This document shows, piece after piece, positions 22,767 to 34,870 of a stretch of 64,000 nt of DNA. Within the stretch, counting starts at the first letter, position 1. Every line of letters starts with the position of its first letter. The notes under the pieces were generated by a model, which was given only the letters and a program-made list of their open reading frames with translations, had not been told where the DNA came from and made no database searches. Position numbers and translations under genes: made by a program. Origin of the DNA: Perilla frutescens (taxonomy: Eukaryota > Streptophyta > Magnoliopsida > Lamiales > Lamiaceae); the NCBI GenBank assembly GCA_026008535.1, contig BRKX01000009.1, forward strand, positions 34,609,001 to 34,673,000, in the 5' to 3' direction.

Positions 22767-25233
22767 TTTTGGCACTGTTCTTGAATTAATCCTAGCATAA
22801 TTTCGAACTACATGTATAAATTTGTTGATAACTATATGTCCTTTAAATTTTCAGATTTATTGTTCATGTGTTTCGATTTTTATGGTATTCAAAACTTGGA
22901 TAAATTTTTGATGCAATTTGAAAATTTTAGTTTTGATGTTCTAGGAATTTTCGGCCACTATGAGATATGAATTTGGGATGATTTTTGATGTTCTTCAAAT
23001 TTTCAGAATTTTATTTCATGGGGATCAAAAATTTGAAGTTCAATTTTCTCGAAAATTGATGTTTAAAAATTCCCTAATTTTGTCTTAAAATTTTCAGTAC
23101 TATGGAAATTAAATTTGGATGGTTTTGATCAACATCAAAATTTCCAGATTTATTTTAGTATGGTTCGAAAATTTTGAATGATTAGAATGAGATTATGTAA
23201 TTTTTGATGTACATAAAAAAGTTACCTAATTCTAATCTAGAAAGGTTTGAAAATAGAATCTTAAATTTGGTAATATTTGAAGTGAATCAAAATTTCCAGA
23301 TTTTTTATTCTAGTAATTTTCGAAATCTATGGGTTTTATTTGGAATAGTTTTTTGATTAATGTCAAAATTTCCAAATATGTTTAAGTTATGTTATTTTCG
23401 ATTTTGATGAATTTATTTGGAGTAGATTTTGATCAAAATCAAATTTCCAGATTTATTTATTGAAATGGATTGAAAATTACATGTTTTGGATTAAGATTTG
23501 ATATTATTTGATGTATATCTGAATTTACCTAATTTTAATCTAGATAGATTTGAAAATAGAATTTTAGATTTGGAAGAATATGAAATGGATCAAATTTTTA
23601 GATTTATTAATTGGGATTTTCAAAAATCTATGTAATTAAAATTAGATAAGGTAATTTTGGATATAGATAAATAATTATCAAAATCCAATTATGATAAGGA
23701 TTTAAATTAGGATAAGGTTTGGAAGATTTTGAAGTGGATCAAATCTCCAAACCCTATCCTTGTAATTTTCAATCCTTAAGGATAATATTTGGATTGGATT
23801 TTTGATTTATATCAAGATATCCAAATATTATTTAATTAGGGTGGTTTGAAAATATTAAATAAACTTGGTGGATAATTTTAAATAATTTCAAGATTTATTT
23901 TTGATGTATTTTCTAAAATTACAAGTTTAAAATTAGTGGATAATTATTTTAATTTTCAATTTTTATCTTGTGGATAATATCGAATTAATTAATTTAATTA
24001 ATTGTAAAAATTCGAATATTATTATTCATGCATAGATATCATATGTTATTTTATGTGGATCATATTATATGATTGTTGGATTTGTAGACTGTGTTTGTTT
24101 GTAGGTTTACGAACTATCATGGCTCCTTTATTTAATGTGATGTATGTTTATGTTGAATGAATGTTTGGCCGTATGCCGATTCGGCTACGTGATTTTAATC
24201 CATGAGAAAATCCATGGATTATGTCTAGGTTTTATTTTACATTGTTTTAATGTAATAGATATAAAGCTGTTAGACCGAGTTTTTGAGTTGTAATTTTTAT
24301 TCTAGCAATATTAGATTTTTCCTTTTGGAATAGATAGTCTGTATTGAATAAAGATCGAAGATCAACTCAAAGAAGGAAAGTAGTTCAGCACCAAGAAGGA
24401 AGGTTCACCGGTTCACGTCCCGAAACCCTAATTGGAGTTGGGATTTTCGGCGAGACACGGTGAAAGGGGGCGGCGGCCAAGCCCTGTTCTGGAGCTGACT
24501 TTCATATTTTATCTCATCAATCAACATGAGATATAATCCATGATAGTTGGAATATTACTGTTGCTTATTATGTTGTTGTGAAGCATGCAATGTATGTTTA
24601 TCATTTTATGTGATGATGTTTGCATGTTCTTAATAATGGGATAAAATGAAACCTCAAGCATAAATAACTAAGTGGGAGAGATTCATACCAAAGTATGTAG
24701 AAATCTCATACAGTCTCCGTTAAATCTGATTTAATTGAGAAGTGATGGGCATGTGCATTGACATCGATTTTCCTCCATATCGGATGTGTCATATCACAGA
24801 TTTCTCTAGAAATTAAATCTCCTAAATGGATAGCTGTAGAACACTATTAGAATTAATTGACTCCTCCATCTAAAGCAGTTAAATTCAAATAGTGATCTTG
24901 GTGTGAAGATAATGGTGTGCACTCTTAGATGTAATTTATTGATAAACGTCCACACGATCGTGGCTTATCAGTTAGATGATTACATGACCGTGTTCATTAT
25001 CCGGCTATTAATTTGCTTGTTGTGAGGAAACTCAACTGGAGGCAAGTTAAAGGTTTATAACATATTTAAAAATGGATTTTATAAACGTCCACACTATCAT
25101 GGTTTATAGAAGATGTTTTTAAAGTGTCGGTGGAAAAGTATATAATTCTTTATGAGGTTTTCGATTATATATTGTTTATCCTAAAGTTTGTGACTGTACT
25201 GCATGTTTTAATTTCAGTTATTTCATATCATCA
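22767..25233 (+). other. Long AT-rich leader of copia 2 with degenerate repeats
   Basis: About 2.5 kb between primer site and gag with no supported coding. From about 22840 to 23800 a phrase like atcaaaatttccagatttatt recurs many times at irregular intervals of about 100-120 bp, with gatcaaaatc and gaaaatt variants. Near 24950 and 25080 two imperfect hairpins occur (gataaacgtccacac ... gtggcttatc; tataaacgtccacac ... tggtttata). The end, ttatttcatatcatca, leads into the gag ATG at 25234. Confidence 0.6.
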
Positions 25234-28200
25234 ATGGCACTCTCCAATATGTCCTCAATCCTTAAAGAAAACAAACTTGTGAGTGAAAACTACAATGACT
25301 GGATTCGTAACCTTAACCTCATCCTAGTTGCTGAGGGACACAAGTTTGTACTTGAAGAGGTATGTCCTGACAAGCCAGATGAGAGTTCTGACGAAGCCCA
25401 AAGGGCTGCATATGACAAGTGGGTCAAGTCTGATGAGATAGCGCGTTGCTACATTCTGGCTTCTATGTCGAATGTGTTGCAACATCAACATCAGACTATG
25501 AAGACTGCTTATGATGTCATGCTCAATCTTAAGGAGCTCTTCGGTTATCAGAACCGCTCGGCTCGCTACCTAGCCATGAAGAAGCTGATGGATGTGAAAA
25601 TGACTGACTCCACACCTGTTAAGATCACGTTCTCACGATGATGGAGTATCTGGCTGAGATCGAGGCCTTGGGTGGAGAACTGGATGCCAAATCGCAGATA
25701 GATATCGTTCTTCATAGCCTGTCCTCAAAGTTTGAGCAGTTCAGGTTGAACTTCAACATGATCAAGAAAGATGTTACCTTGACTGAATTGCTCATGGACC
25801 TTCAGGTGGCTGAATTGCTTCAAAAGAACAATCCTCAAGCCCACATAGCTGAGAAAGGGGCGTCTTCTTCTAGTGTGAAAAAGAAGAAGAGATACGCACC
25901 TAAGAAGGCTACAGATGAGGCGCCTAAGATGAAGAAGCCAAAGGCGAAGATTCCTCCTGAGGAATTCAAGTCAAAGACTAAATGCTTCAAGTGCGGCCAA
26001 CCAGGTCACTGGAAGGCGGTGTGCCCTAACAAGAAGAAGAAGATAGGTACATCTCACACTCTGGTTGTGGAAACATGTTTAGCAACTTGTTCTACCCAGT
26101 CATGGGTAGTAGATACTGGAGCTACTGATCATGTTTGCATGTCTTTACAGGGGTTCCTTGTAAAAAGACAGCTGAGTGAGAATGAGATCACCGTCTGCAT
26201 GGGCAATGCTACGAGAGTGGCCGGTTGTTACAGTGGGAGACATTGTTTTACATTTCAATAGTGATAGAACTTTGGTTTTGAAAGATTGTCTTTATGTGCC
26301 TGGTTTTAGGCGAAACTTGATTTCAGTTTCTAAATTGACTATGGATGGATATTCTGTTTCTTTTGATAACAAGGTAGTTATCTTCAGTGGTAAACATTTT
26401 ATCTGTTCTTGTACATTGGATGGACACTTATACTTTCTTAAACCAATTGAAAACACTACGCAAAGAACCAATTGAATACATCGATCATAAACCCTAACAA
26501 GAGAAAAGAACCTTTAGACCTGAATCAAACCTATCTTTGGCATCTAAGGCTAGGTCACATTAACCTTAAGAGGATACAAATGCTTGTAAACGATGGACCA
26601 TTGTCATCTTTGGTACTGGAATTGTTTTCTATGTGTGAATCATGTTTGGAAGGTAAAATGACCAAGCGACCTTTCCAGTCAAAAGGAAATCGATCCGAAA
26701 GGGTATTAGATTTGATTCACTCTGACCTGTGCGGCCCTATCTCAGTTTAAGCTCAAGGAGGGTTCGAGTATTTCATCACACTCATTGATGATTACTCTAG
26801 ATACGGATATATCTACCTGTTGCGTTGCTAGTCTGAATGCTTTGAGAAATTCAAAGAGTTTAAGGCAGAAGCGGAGAAACGAACAGACAGAAGTATCAAG
26901 TCACTGCGTTCTGATCATGGTGACGAGTACCTCTCAAGAGAATTTAGGGATTACACGGTAGAGAATAGGATTACATCCCAGTTGACTGCGCCTGGAACGC
27001 CACAGCAAAATGGCGTGACGGAAAGAAGGAATAGAACTTTGTTAGAGATGGTCAGATCGATGATGAGTTATTCTGAGTTGCCCGTTTCATTCTGGGGATA
27101 TGCCCTAGAAACAGTGGCCTATATTCTTAACTTGGTTCCATCAAAATCAGTTCATTCTACAACCATAGAATTATGGACTGGACGAAAGCCCAGTTTGAAC
27201 CATATTCGGATTTAGGATAGCCCTGCACACGTGTTGGATAAGAAAGCTGATAAGCTGACACCTCATACTAATGTAAGGCTATTCGTTGGATATCCTAGAA
27301 GAACGAAAAGTGGTTTGTTTTATAGTTCTAAGGATCAGAACATCATTATTAGCACCAATGCTTGATTCTTATAGGAAGAGTATGTCATAAACCACAAATC
27401 AAGGAGTGAAATCATCCTTGCGGAGTTAATGGGAGGATCGAATCCTACACTAGTGGTACAAGAAGATGTACCACCAAACACTGCACAATGTGTCACAGAA
27501 GTACATGAACTGTCTGATCGCAGAAGGAGGGTTGTACGCTAACCTGATAGATTCATTGGTCTGGGAGAGGCTTTAGATTTCCCAGAGGGACTAAATGAAT
27601 TGGATCCCAGGACCTATGACGAGGCAATTCAAGATAAAGATGTGGATTCTTGGAAAACTGCAATGGAATCTGAGATTGGATCTATGGATCGCAATCAAGT
27701 CTGAGAACTTGTAGAACCACTTGATGGGGTAAAACCCATTGGCTGTAAGTGGGTCTACAAGCGCAAGAGAGGACCTGACGGGAAGGTTGAAACCTTCAAG
27801 GTAAGATTGGTGGCGAAAGAGTACACTCAGAAAGAAGAAATCGATTATGAGGAAACCTTTTCGTCGGTAGCCATGCTTTAGTCAATCCAGATTCTCTTGT
27901 CAATTGCCACTCATTTGGATTATGAGATCTGGCAGATGAATGTCAAGAAAGCTTTCCTAAACGGAAGTCTTGAAGAAAACATTCACATGAAGCAACCAGA
28001 GGGATTCATTGCTAAGGACCAGGAGCACTTCGTGTGTAAGCTTAAGAGATCTATTTATGGACTTAAGCAGGTATCGAGATCTTGACACATTCAGTTTGAC
28101 AAGGTTATCCAATCATATAGATTCGTGCAAAGTCCGGATGAGAGCTGTGTGTACAAGAAATGTGACGGAAATGTGGTGGTATTCTTCATACTTTATGTTG

Positions 28201-29182
28201 ATGACATCTTGCTTATTGAAAATAATAAGAAGGCGTTGTCGAACATTAGGGTGTGGTTGTCCAAGCAGTTTGATATGAAGGATCTAGGTGAAGTCGGATA
28301 TGTCCTTGGCATCAAGATCATTCGAGATCACCAGAAAATGATGTTATGTCTGTCCGATGTAACTTATATCGATACAGTGATAGCTAGGTTTGGCATGCAA
28401 GATTCCAAGAAAGATTTTATACCTTACAGGCATGGAATTCATCTATCCAAGGAAATGTGTTCCCAAACACAGTCTGAGATTGAGAAAATGAAGAAAGTAC
28501 CATATGCTTCGGCTGTGGGAAGCTTGATGTATGCCATGCTATGTACTAAGCCTGATATATGCTATGTAGTTGGCATGGTAAGTAGATATCAGTCTAACCT
28601 GGACAAGGTCACTGGACTGCAGTTAAAAACATTCTCAAGTACCTTAAAAGGACTTGAGATTACATGTTGATATGCTGCTCTGATAGTCTGGTGCCTTTGG
28701 GTTATACGGACTCAGATTTTCAATCCGACAAAGATCAGAGTAAATCTACCTCGGGCTATGTGTTTACATTAGGATGTGGAGCCATCGCATGGAGGAGCAT
28801 AAAGCAGAAATGCATTGCTGATTCCACCATGGAAGTCGAGTATGTAGTTGCCTCTAAGGCTGCAAAAGAGGCTGTCTGGCTATGCGGTTTTCTATTGGGC
28901 TTTAGCATGGTTCCTGATTTACCTAAGACTATCACGATATACTGTGATAACTCTGGTGCAGTGGCAAATTCGAAAGAACCCAGAGCCCACAAGGTAAGTA
29001 AATACATAGAGAGAAAGTACCATCTTATACGAAAAATCGTTAAGAGAGGAGATGTGGCGGTGGTCAAGATTGCATCGGAGGACAACCTGGCTGATCCATT
29101 CACGAAGAGCCTACCGGCTAAGACCTTTGATGGTCACGTGAAGAAAATGGGAGTGAGATGCAGACCTGGTGGCGCAGTTTGA
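25234..29182 (+). pseudogene. Copia 2 gag-pol polyprotein remnant
   Basis: Gag starts at ATG 25234 (MALSNMSSILKENKLVSEN). A frameshift near 25620 moves to the frame with a zinc knuckle (CFKCGQPGHWKAVC, near 25983) and the protease motif WVVDTGATDH (near 26103). Another shift near 26230 is followed by the GAG-pre-integrase region (WHLRLGHINLK, near 26538), integrase (LIHSDLCGPIS, TAPGTPQQNGVTERRNRT near 26980), reverse transcriptase (VNVKKAFLNG-like segment near 27935, LYVDDILL near 28190) and RNase H (YTDSDFQSDKDQSKSTSGYV near 28694, ending 29182). Stops include TAA 26748, TAG 26829 and TAG 27213. Catalytic motifs are mostly present, but the reading frame is not. Confidence 0.88.
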
Positions 29183-29246
29183 GTTGATAGTTTAGATTGG
29201 AGAGTATGCCTGTTAGTTTTTATGCTTGAAAGACATGTTTCAAGTA

Positions 29247-29258
29247 TAAGTGGGAGAT
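29247..29258 (+). other. Polypurine tract of copia 2
   Basis: The purine-rich sequence ataagtgggaga directly before the 3' LTR is the usual plus-strand primer site of copia elements. Confidence 0.7.
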
Positions 29259-29809
29259 TGTTAGTTTTGTATATTGGAAAGACATGTCTTTGTATACTTT
29301 TATGATGATATGATGATATGAATTGAAAGTTAATGCAGTCACTGTTTACATTTATATTATTTTATATAATTATTCTATGCAATGTTCCATATACTTACAT
29401 TGTAGATGATATGGTGTGGGGAGTCACACGGTAAGATCATATCATTAGAACCTTGTATTATATTAAAGAGCCCATGACTTAGACGGTCCTAAACACACCA
29501 TCGGTACACCGTAGAATAATCTGATAAGTTAGTTTATCTTAGCTAACAGATTATTTTAGTACACTTATTAGTGTATTGAGGAGGATCACGATAGGATACT
29601 ATTCTCTGTCTCTGACCCAGTTAGTGAGAGAATAAAGATCCACATAGTTCGGGTTCTGAACTCATGTGATATTGGCGAGCATATGTGTGCAGTGTATGCA
29701 TGATGTCTCGTGCAGTATGCATGAGCACCGTGTCCTGGTACACCAGGTTGATGATGTTCTCTTGAGGAAACACAAGTTCATGTTGAAACCCTGCAGGTGG
29801 AATTTATTC
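29259..29809 (+). repeat. 3' LTR of copia 2, left part
   Basis: Matches the start of 21316-22749 and lacks about 75 bp present in that copy, with gtgtgcagtgtatgcatg joining directly. It ends with tattc, the left target duplication of the solo LTR. Confidence 0.87.
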
Positions 29810-31479
29810 TGTAATGCCCCAAACTACTCCGTTTGGCCACGTCACTTAACATACAATTTACTTATATATTTTTGTGTGCTTATAATAAAATGAGCGGAAG
29901 CTTAGGTCAAAAAGCATGACTAGGCATGACGTCATGATTCTAAACGTAAAATTTTCACGAATTAGCATGCAATCATCTAACTTATCGGGCTCATAGGTTG
30001 TCATAACCCGCCCGTCTAACATCCTAAATCAACATGCAAAGTATAGGGTCAATAACATACTTCATACGTAATAGGCTCCAAGGTCGAACGACCCGCCTTT
30101 AAATTGTTGCACAATATCAAGTTATATACATGATAACCTACAAAAGATCGGCTATTCCCATCCTCAATAATCATTGATCATAAGCAAAAATAGTGATCAA
30201 TGTAATGATAATAATAATGAGTATTTTCAAAAGGAGAGCATGCAAAAGATAACACAAGCTTGTGGGGTTCTCTTGTGTTCACAACGCTCCTACTCGGGCT
30301 CTGACTCCTCAACTTGAAATTCATTGAATGAATAGGGTGAGTATTTAACAACATACTCAGTGGGGAACACTGAAAACAGTTATAGCTAATTGCACAAGTG
30401 AAGATATAACATATGGACTTTTCTTTACTTTGTGGAGACTAGTCTCAACCCCGTAGGGTCTAAACATCATGATGCCCCCGTTAATGAACATCTTTGGCCC
30501 TGTAGGGATGCCCGCAGACATACTACCCCCCAGGGAGGACATTAACAGGTCTATATTCGATCACAAAGGATCTCTGCCCCGAAGGGTCTCTTTGTCGACC
30601 CCGAAGGATCTCTTTCATTCACCGGTCCGAAGACCCTTCATATTTATACAATCAAAGCACAACAATAACTATAACATTACACGTGTTCACAGTTTAGAGT
30701 TACCCCACCTTATGAGACGCTTTCACAATTTCTCAACCTTTGAAAATTTCTTCTTGGCCATGCACAAGTTGTCCTCCTCGAGCTCCAACACGTCACCTAG
30801 CACCTTTTATTCTCTTTTCAATTTAGATGTCGAGTTATACAATTAAATCGTAACTTTGAGTAAACTCATGCTATACTTTACTTTAAGGTCTTCAAACATA
30901 TCCATATACACAATCATGGATATACAAGCTCATACTACGATTTTGGACTCAAAATACGCATTAAAACTCTTTGAAGCATTTGATCGAACACGTTACGGGC
31001 ACACATTTATACCACATGCTCATAACTCATTTTAAATCCTTTAGATCCAACATTTCAAATACAAACACCTTCACCCTAGGGCTCTAACATACTTGAAATT
31101 CAACCACAAACAACAATCACAACATCTCCAAACCACATCAACAAAATAAGGGGAAATTAGGGCAAAAACTCTAAACCCTAGCTTCAAAGAACCATATGAA
31201 TTCGATATAACTTCACATATAGCCTCAAGGAGATAAATAAACCATATGTTCAAGATATCAAAGCAAGAAAATCAACAAAATCGAGAATCCTCAAATTTGG
31301 ATACAAACCCTAGTTTCCAAAACAACAAGAAAAGGGTGTTTAATCCCCAACAAGGAGAGGTGTAGAGGTTACCTTTGTTGATTGATTACACTTCAGAAGT
31401 TGAAGAATTTTGAGAGAGAAAAGAGGAGAAAATCGCCCCCTCTTGGTTGAAAGAAATGAGGAAGAAATGAACAAGTGTT

Positions 31480-31488
31480 GTATTTATA
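31480..31488 (-). promoter_or_regulatory. TATA box in the solo LTR
   Basis: Reads ctataaata on the minus strand. Immediately upstream in that orientation (31500-31655) lies a very GC-rich repeated stretch, and downstream the sequence continues as a pyrimidine-rich leader with ctctcaaaattcttcaac. Confidence 0.55.
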
Positions 31489-31499
31489 GGTAGAAAATC

Positions 31500-31655
31500 C
31501 CCGGACCCGCGCGACCGCGCAGCCCCCGCGACCGCGGAACCCCTCTCTCGGCCAACGCTCACCGCGAGCGCGCAGCCCCCGCGGGCGCGCGTCTCTCGCC
31601 AGCCCCACGGGCGTGCAATCTCCCGCGACCGCGCACGGCCCCGCGGGCGCGGCAT
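31500..31655 (-). repeat. GC-rich degenerate repeat upstream of the solo-LTR TATA box
   Basis: Three degenerate units with the pattern cgcgaccgcgcagcccccgc recur at about 31510, 31562 and 31625 in an otherwise AT-rich LTR. Further out, 31760-31840 has small palindromes (ggggcattgcccc, ggggcgcttcgcccc). Confidence 0.7.
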
Positions 31656-32131
31656 GCCCCCTTCAACCCCGATTCTATTTTGACTCCCGGACATTTTTAA
31701 CTCCATTTTTTTAAAACGACTCAGATTTCCAAAACACTTCTAATACACGCCGAAAAGGCAGGGGCATTGCCCCCTAGCCCCCATCGGGGCGCTTCGCCCC
31801 CTGAACCCCCGACTCGCTGACCGGGCAGCGAGACCCCCGATCAACTCAGTGTTAGGGTGTTCAAGGTATGGCAAAACACATAATCAAATATAATCACCCC
31901 CACTTCATCATCATATAACTCGTCAAATTTTAATATTAAATGTTATCATATATTATACACTTAGTATAATACCACCGTGCTATGACGTATCGGCTCGAGT
32001 GAGACAACCTGCATTAAAACAACGACACAATATACAAACATACCACATGATTATAATTCAACAATATCAATTCGAAATCATTTTACTAGAATTATAAATT
32101 ATAATTTAGCAAAAAGGATCGGGGTATCACA

Positions 32132-32948
32132 TATTCCGTACATGATAAAGCTTGTGTGGTATTACTCAAGGTTTTAGATGTTAATTAATTATAGCTGCCA
32201 GAGGCTGACATAATTAATTAATGAACATTATATCTTAAACACGGAGAATGACTGAACTAAAGGAGACAGAATATTTGTAAATATGTATTAAATTGGTAAG
32301 TCAGTTTTACTTCTTTAGTGGAATAAAAGTAAAAATTAATTTATTTAATTATATCCTAAGTTTATCGGATATTGGATATTAAATAAATTAGTGAGCCAAT
32401 TTAATATTCTTCTAGATCCCTGTTGTCGCTCAATTGATTGTTAGTGGACTGGATATTAAACTTGAGATAGAGGCTCAAACCCAGTAGGGTTAGGAAAGTG
32501 AATTTCGCCCACCTCCCTATATAATAAGGGGGAGAAAGGAAGAAATTTTGAGCATAAGAAATCAGCCCCTCTTTGTCTCTCAAGATATCCACAGAATTCA
32601 CAACTCTATTAGTAGAATACATCCTACTCTATATCTGATACTCAGTCCGGGAATACAACAGAAGATGTCGGAGTAGAATATTGTGGTGGCCGATTTTTGT
32701 GAAGTAAAAGGGACGTCTGTTTCGATTCATTCAATAGCAAGATTAGACCTGTAATCTTGTTCTCAGACCGTCTGACAATTGTAATAAATTCGGATCTATG
32801 TTTTCTACTTTATTAGATTCGTTTTGCATGGTTTTGTGCTTGACGTGTATGAACATGAATGTGACATAAAAATATGATTTGCATGAATACGGATTAATGA
32901 ACAACCAAATGATCCTGTGGTGGTTTAATTTGAAAAAACCCCAACAGG
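32132..32948 (+). repeat. 3' LTR of copia 2, right part
   Basis: Continues the LTR after the solo-LTR insertion, matching 21937-22749, and ends CCCCAACA before the duplication ggtcg. Confidence 0.87.
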
Positions 32949-32953
32949 TCGGC

Positions 32954-34560
32954 TAGTAGAACCCAGATGTTAGAGCTCAGTTGGCCAAGCTTCTATATCT
33001 CAAGTGGTTCTCACACTCACCTTCGTGAAGCTTGCTTAGGATGTATTTAGCCTGTATGGGGCTAACACATTTCAGGTAAGGCCTTGAGAAAGATTTTCTG
33101 TATAGGCATCCGGAGATCATGGTGAATTTAGGCGCCTTGGCCTTGATCCGTCTTGCCTCAATAGATTTTCAGAGAACTCATTTATGCTATATATCTGATG
33201 AGTGGGGTCATCTAGTTTGTATTGTTCTCGATGGGTAGGATTTCCGAACCTTCTTGCTGGCCATTTTGTATATAACACTCGGATGTTTTTGGCTTCGGAA
33301 GTTTTGATTACTGACCCTAAATTAGCCAAGGCGTCAGCATGCCTGTTATCTTCTCTTGTGATGTGTTGGGATTCGATCTTTTTGAACTTTGAAGCTGTCT
33401 CTTTTGCTACGGCGAGGTAAGTGATCATTCTTGAATCTTTTATCTGGAATTCTCCTTCGAACTGGTTTATTATTAACTGGCAGTCACTTTGAATTCGGAT
33501 CTTTCTGGCTCTGAGGTCATTAGCTAGGTTTAATCTTGCGATGAGGGCTACGTACTCAGCTTCGTTGTTGATTACTTTGAATCCGCATTGGATTGAGCGT
33601 TCGGTAGTTTCGCCTATTGGGCTTGTTAGAACCATGCCTAGACCACTCCCCTTCGAAGTGCTGGAGCCATCGACTTGAAGGGTCTAGAGCTTCAAATTTT
33701 TTTCATCTTCGGTGTTCATTGATTTGCCTTCTGTTCCGGTCTAGACCTCGTAGGAAAAATCGGTAATGAAGTCCGAAAATACTTGGGACTTTATCGAGGT
33801 CTGATTTTCTCAGTACTGTTCTGAGTGGGAATTCCGTGACCACCTTGATCGAATGACTTTGGAAATAGGGCTTCATTTTCTTTGATGCCATGATGAGTGC
33901 CAATGCCAATTTTTCCAATTATAGATATCTGGTCTCGGCATCTGGCAGTGATCGATGGACGTAGTAGATCGGGTGTTGTATTCTTTCGTCTTCTCTGACT
34001 AAAACTGCACTAACAGAGTTAGTTGAAATAGATAAATATATAAAAAGAACCTTTCCGTCGCGGGGTTTCGATAGTAGAGGGGGGGCTCACCAGATATTCT
34101 TTCAATTCTTCTAAGGCCTTTGAGCATTCGGCGGTCCATTCGAAGCTTTTGTTTTTTCGTAGTATCTTGAAAAAGAGGTGGTTTTTTCTAAGTATTTTGA
34201 GATGAAACAAATAAGTTCCATGTGTCGTCCAGTGAGTTTTTGCACCTCTTTGATATTTTGAAGTTGTTGTATGTTTCTGACAGCTCTGATCTGACTGGGG
34301 TCGGCTTTGATACATCTTTTTGTGACGAGGTACTCAAGGAATTTTCTCGAGGTCACCCCAAATGCACATTTTGCGGGGTTCAACTTCATATTGTAGCGGC
34401 GAAGGACCTCAAATGTTCGGCGGAGATGATCAATGTGATCTCGGGCTCTAGGGAACTTCATGAGCATGTCATCGATGTACACCTCCATGGTGTCCCCAAT
34501 CAGTTCTTCGAACATTCGGTTCACTAACCTTTGGTAGGTTGCACCTGCATTTTTTAGTCC
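32954..34560 (-). pseudogene. Tat RNase H and C-terminal reverse transcriptase, minus strand
   Basis: Right to left: 34560-34100 continues reverse transcriptase with FGLKNAGATYQRLVNRMFEE, the catalytic variant YIDDML, and LNPAKCAFGVTSRKFL. 34100-33700 carries the RT-thumb/RNase H connection (LALIMASKKMKPYF). 33635-33117 holds a ribonuclease H of the plant Tat type with NNEAEYVALIARL, SDCQLIINQ and EDNRHADALANLGS. The domain would have removed RNA from RNA-DNA hybrids during replication. Frame changes occur near 34300 and 33700, and the region left of 33117 is poorly conserved. The next stretch toward integrase is interrupted by copia 2. Confidence 0.86.
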
Positions 34561-34563
34561 AAA

Positions 34564-34870
34564 CACTACAAAAAAATGCTGATTTAGCGACAGAAACCGG
34601 CAATTGGAGAGTTCGGGTCGCCAATGGTGACAGCGATAGCGACGGGGACCACCGTCGAGACAGATAGCGATAGGATACCCTATCGCCAAAAATTAATTTT
34701 TGTTTTTCCTTTTTTTATCCATTTTTTAAATTAGCGACAGGGACCACCGTCGCGACGAATAGCGACGAGGTACCCCGTCGCCAAAAATCAATTTTTTTAA
34801 TTTTTTGATCCATTTTTTTAAAAATTAGCGACGGGTGCCGAATAGCGACGGGGTACCCCATCGTGAGGTA
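34564..34870 (+). repeat. CACTA left terminal and subterminal repeats
   Basis: The 13-bp terminal inverted repeat is followed by repeated (t)agcgacgg and ccgtcgc motifs, for example ggtaccccgtcgcc near 34771, in both orientations. In En/Spm these arrays bind the TnpA protein, and the same role is likely here. Confidence 0.85.

Larger units (their letters stand above)
29810..32131 (-). mobile_element. Solo LTR of a gypsy-type element, minus orientation
   Basis: A 2322-bp block flanked by the perfect 5-bp duplication tattc (29805-29809, 32132-32136). It begins TGTAATGCCCC and ends GGGTATCACA on the plus strand, so it has LTR-like TG...CA ends and no internal coding, primer site or second LTR. 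On the minus strand it reads TGTGATACCCCGATCC, the style of large chromovirus LTRs (inference). Solo LTRs arise by recombination between the two LTRs of a full element. A TATA box, GC-rich repeats and short palindromes lie inside. Confidence 0.82.
21316..32948 (+). mobile_element. Copia LTR retrotransposon 2, inserted in Tat integrase region
   Basis: Bounded by a perfect 5-bp duplication ggtcg (21311-21315 and 32949-32953). LTRs are 21316-22749 and 29259-32948, the second interrupted by a solo LTR. Size without that insertion is about 9.3 kb. It has a Met-initiator-type primer site, an unusually long leader of about 2.5 kb, gag-pol in copia order and a polypurine tract. Frameshifts and stops inactivate it. 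Confidence 0.9.

Noticed and set aside
28756..29103. 115-codon minus-strand frame opposite copia RNase H
   Set aside because: Antisense shadow of a conserved coding region.
31386..31706. Minus-strand Arg/Gly-rich frames in the solo LTR
   Set aside because: They result from the GC-rich repeat block; composition alone explains them.
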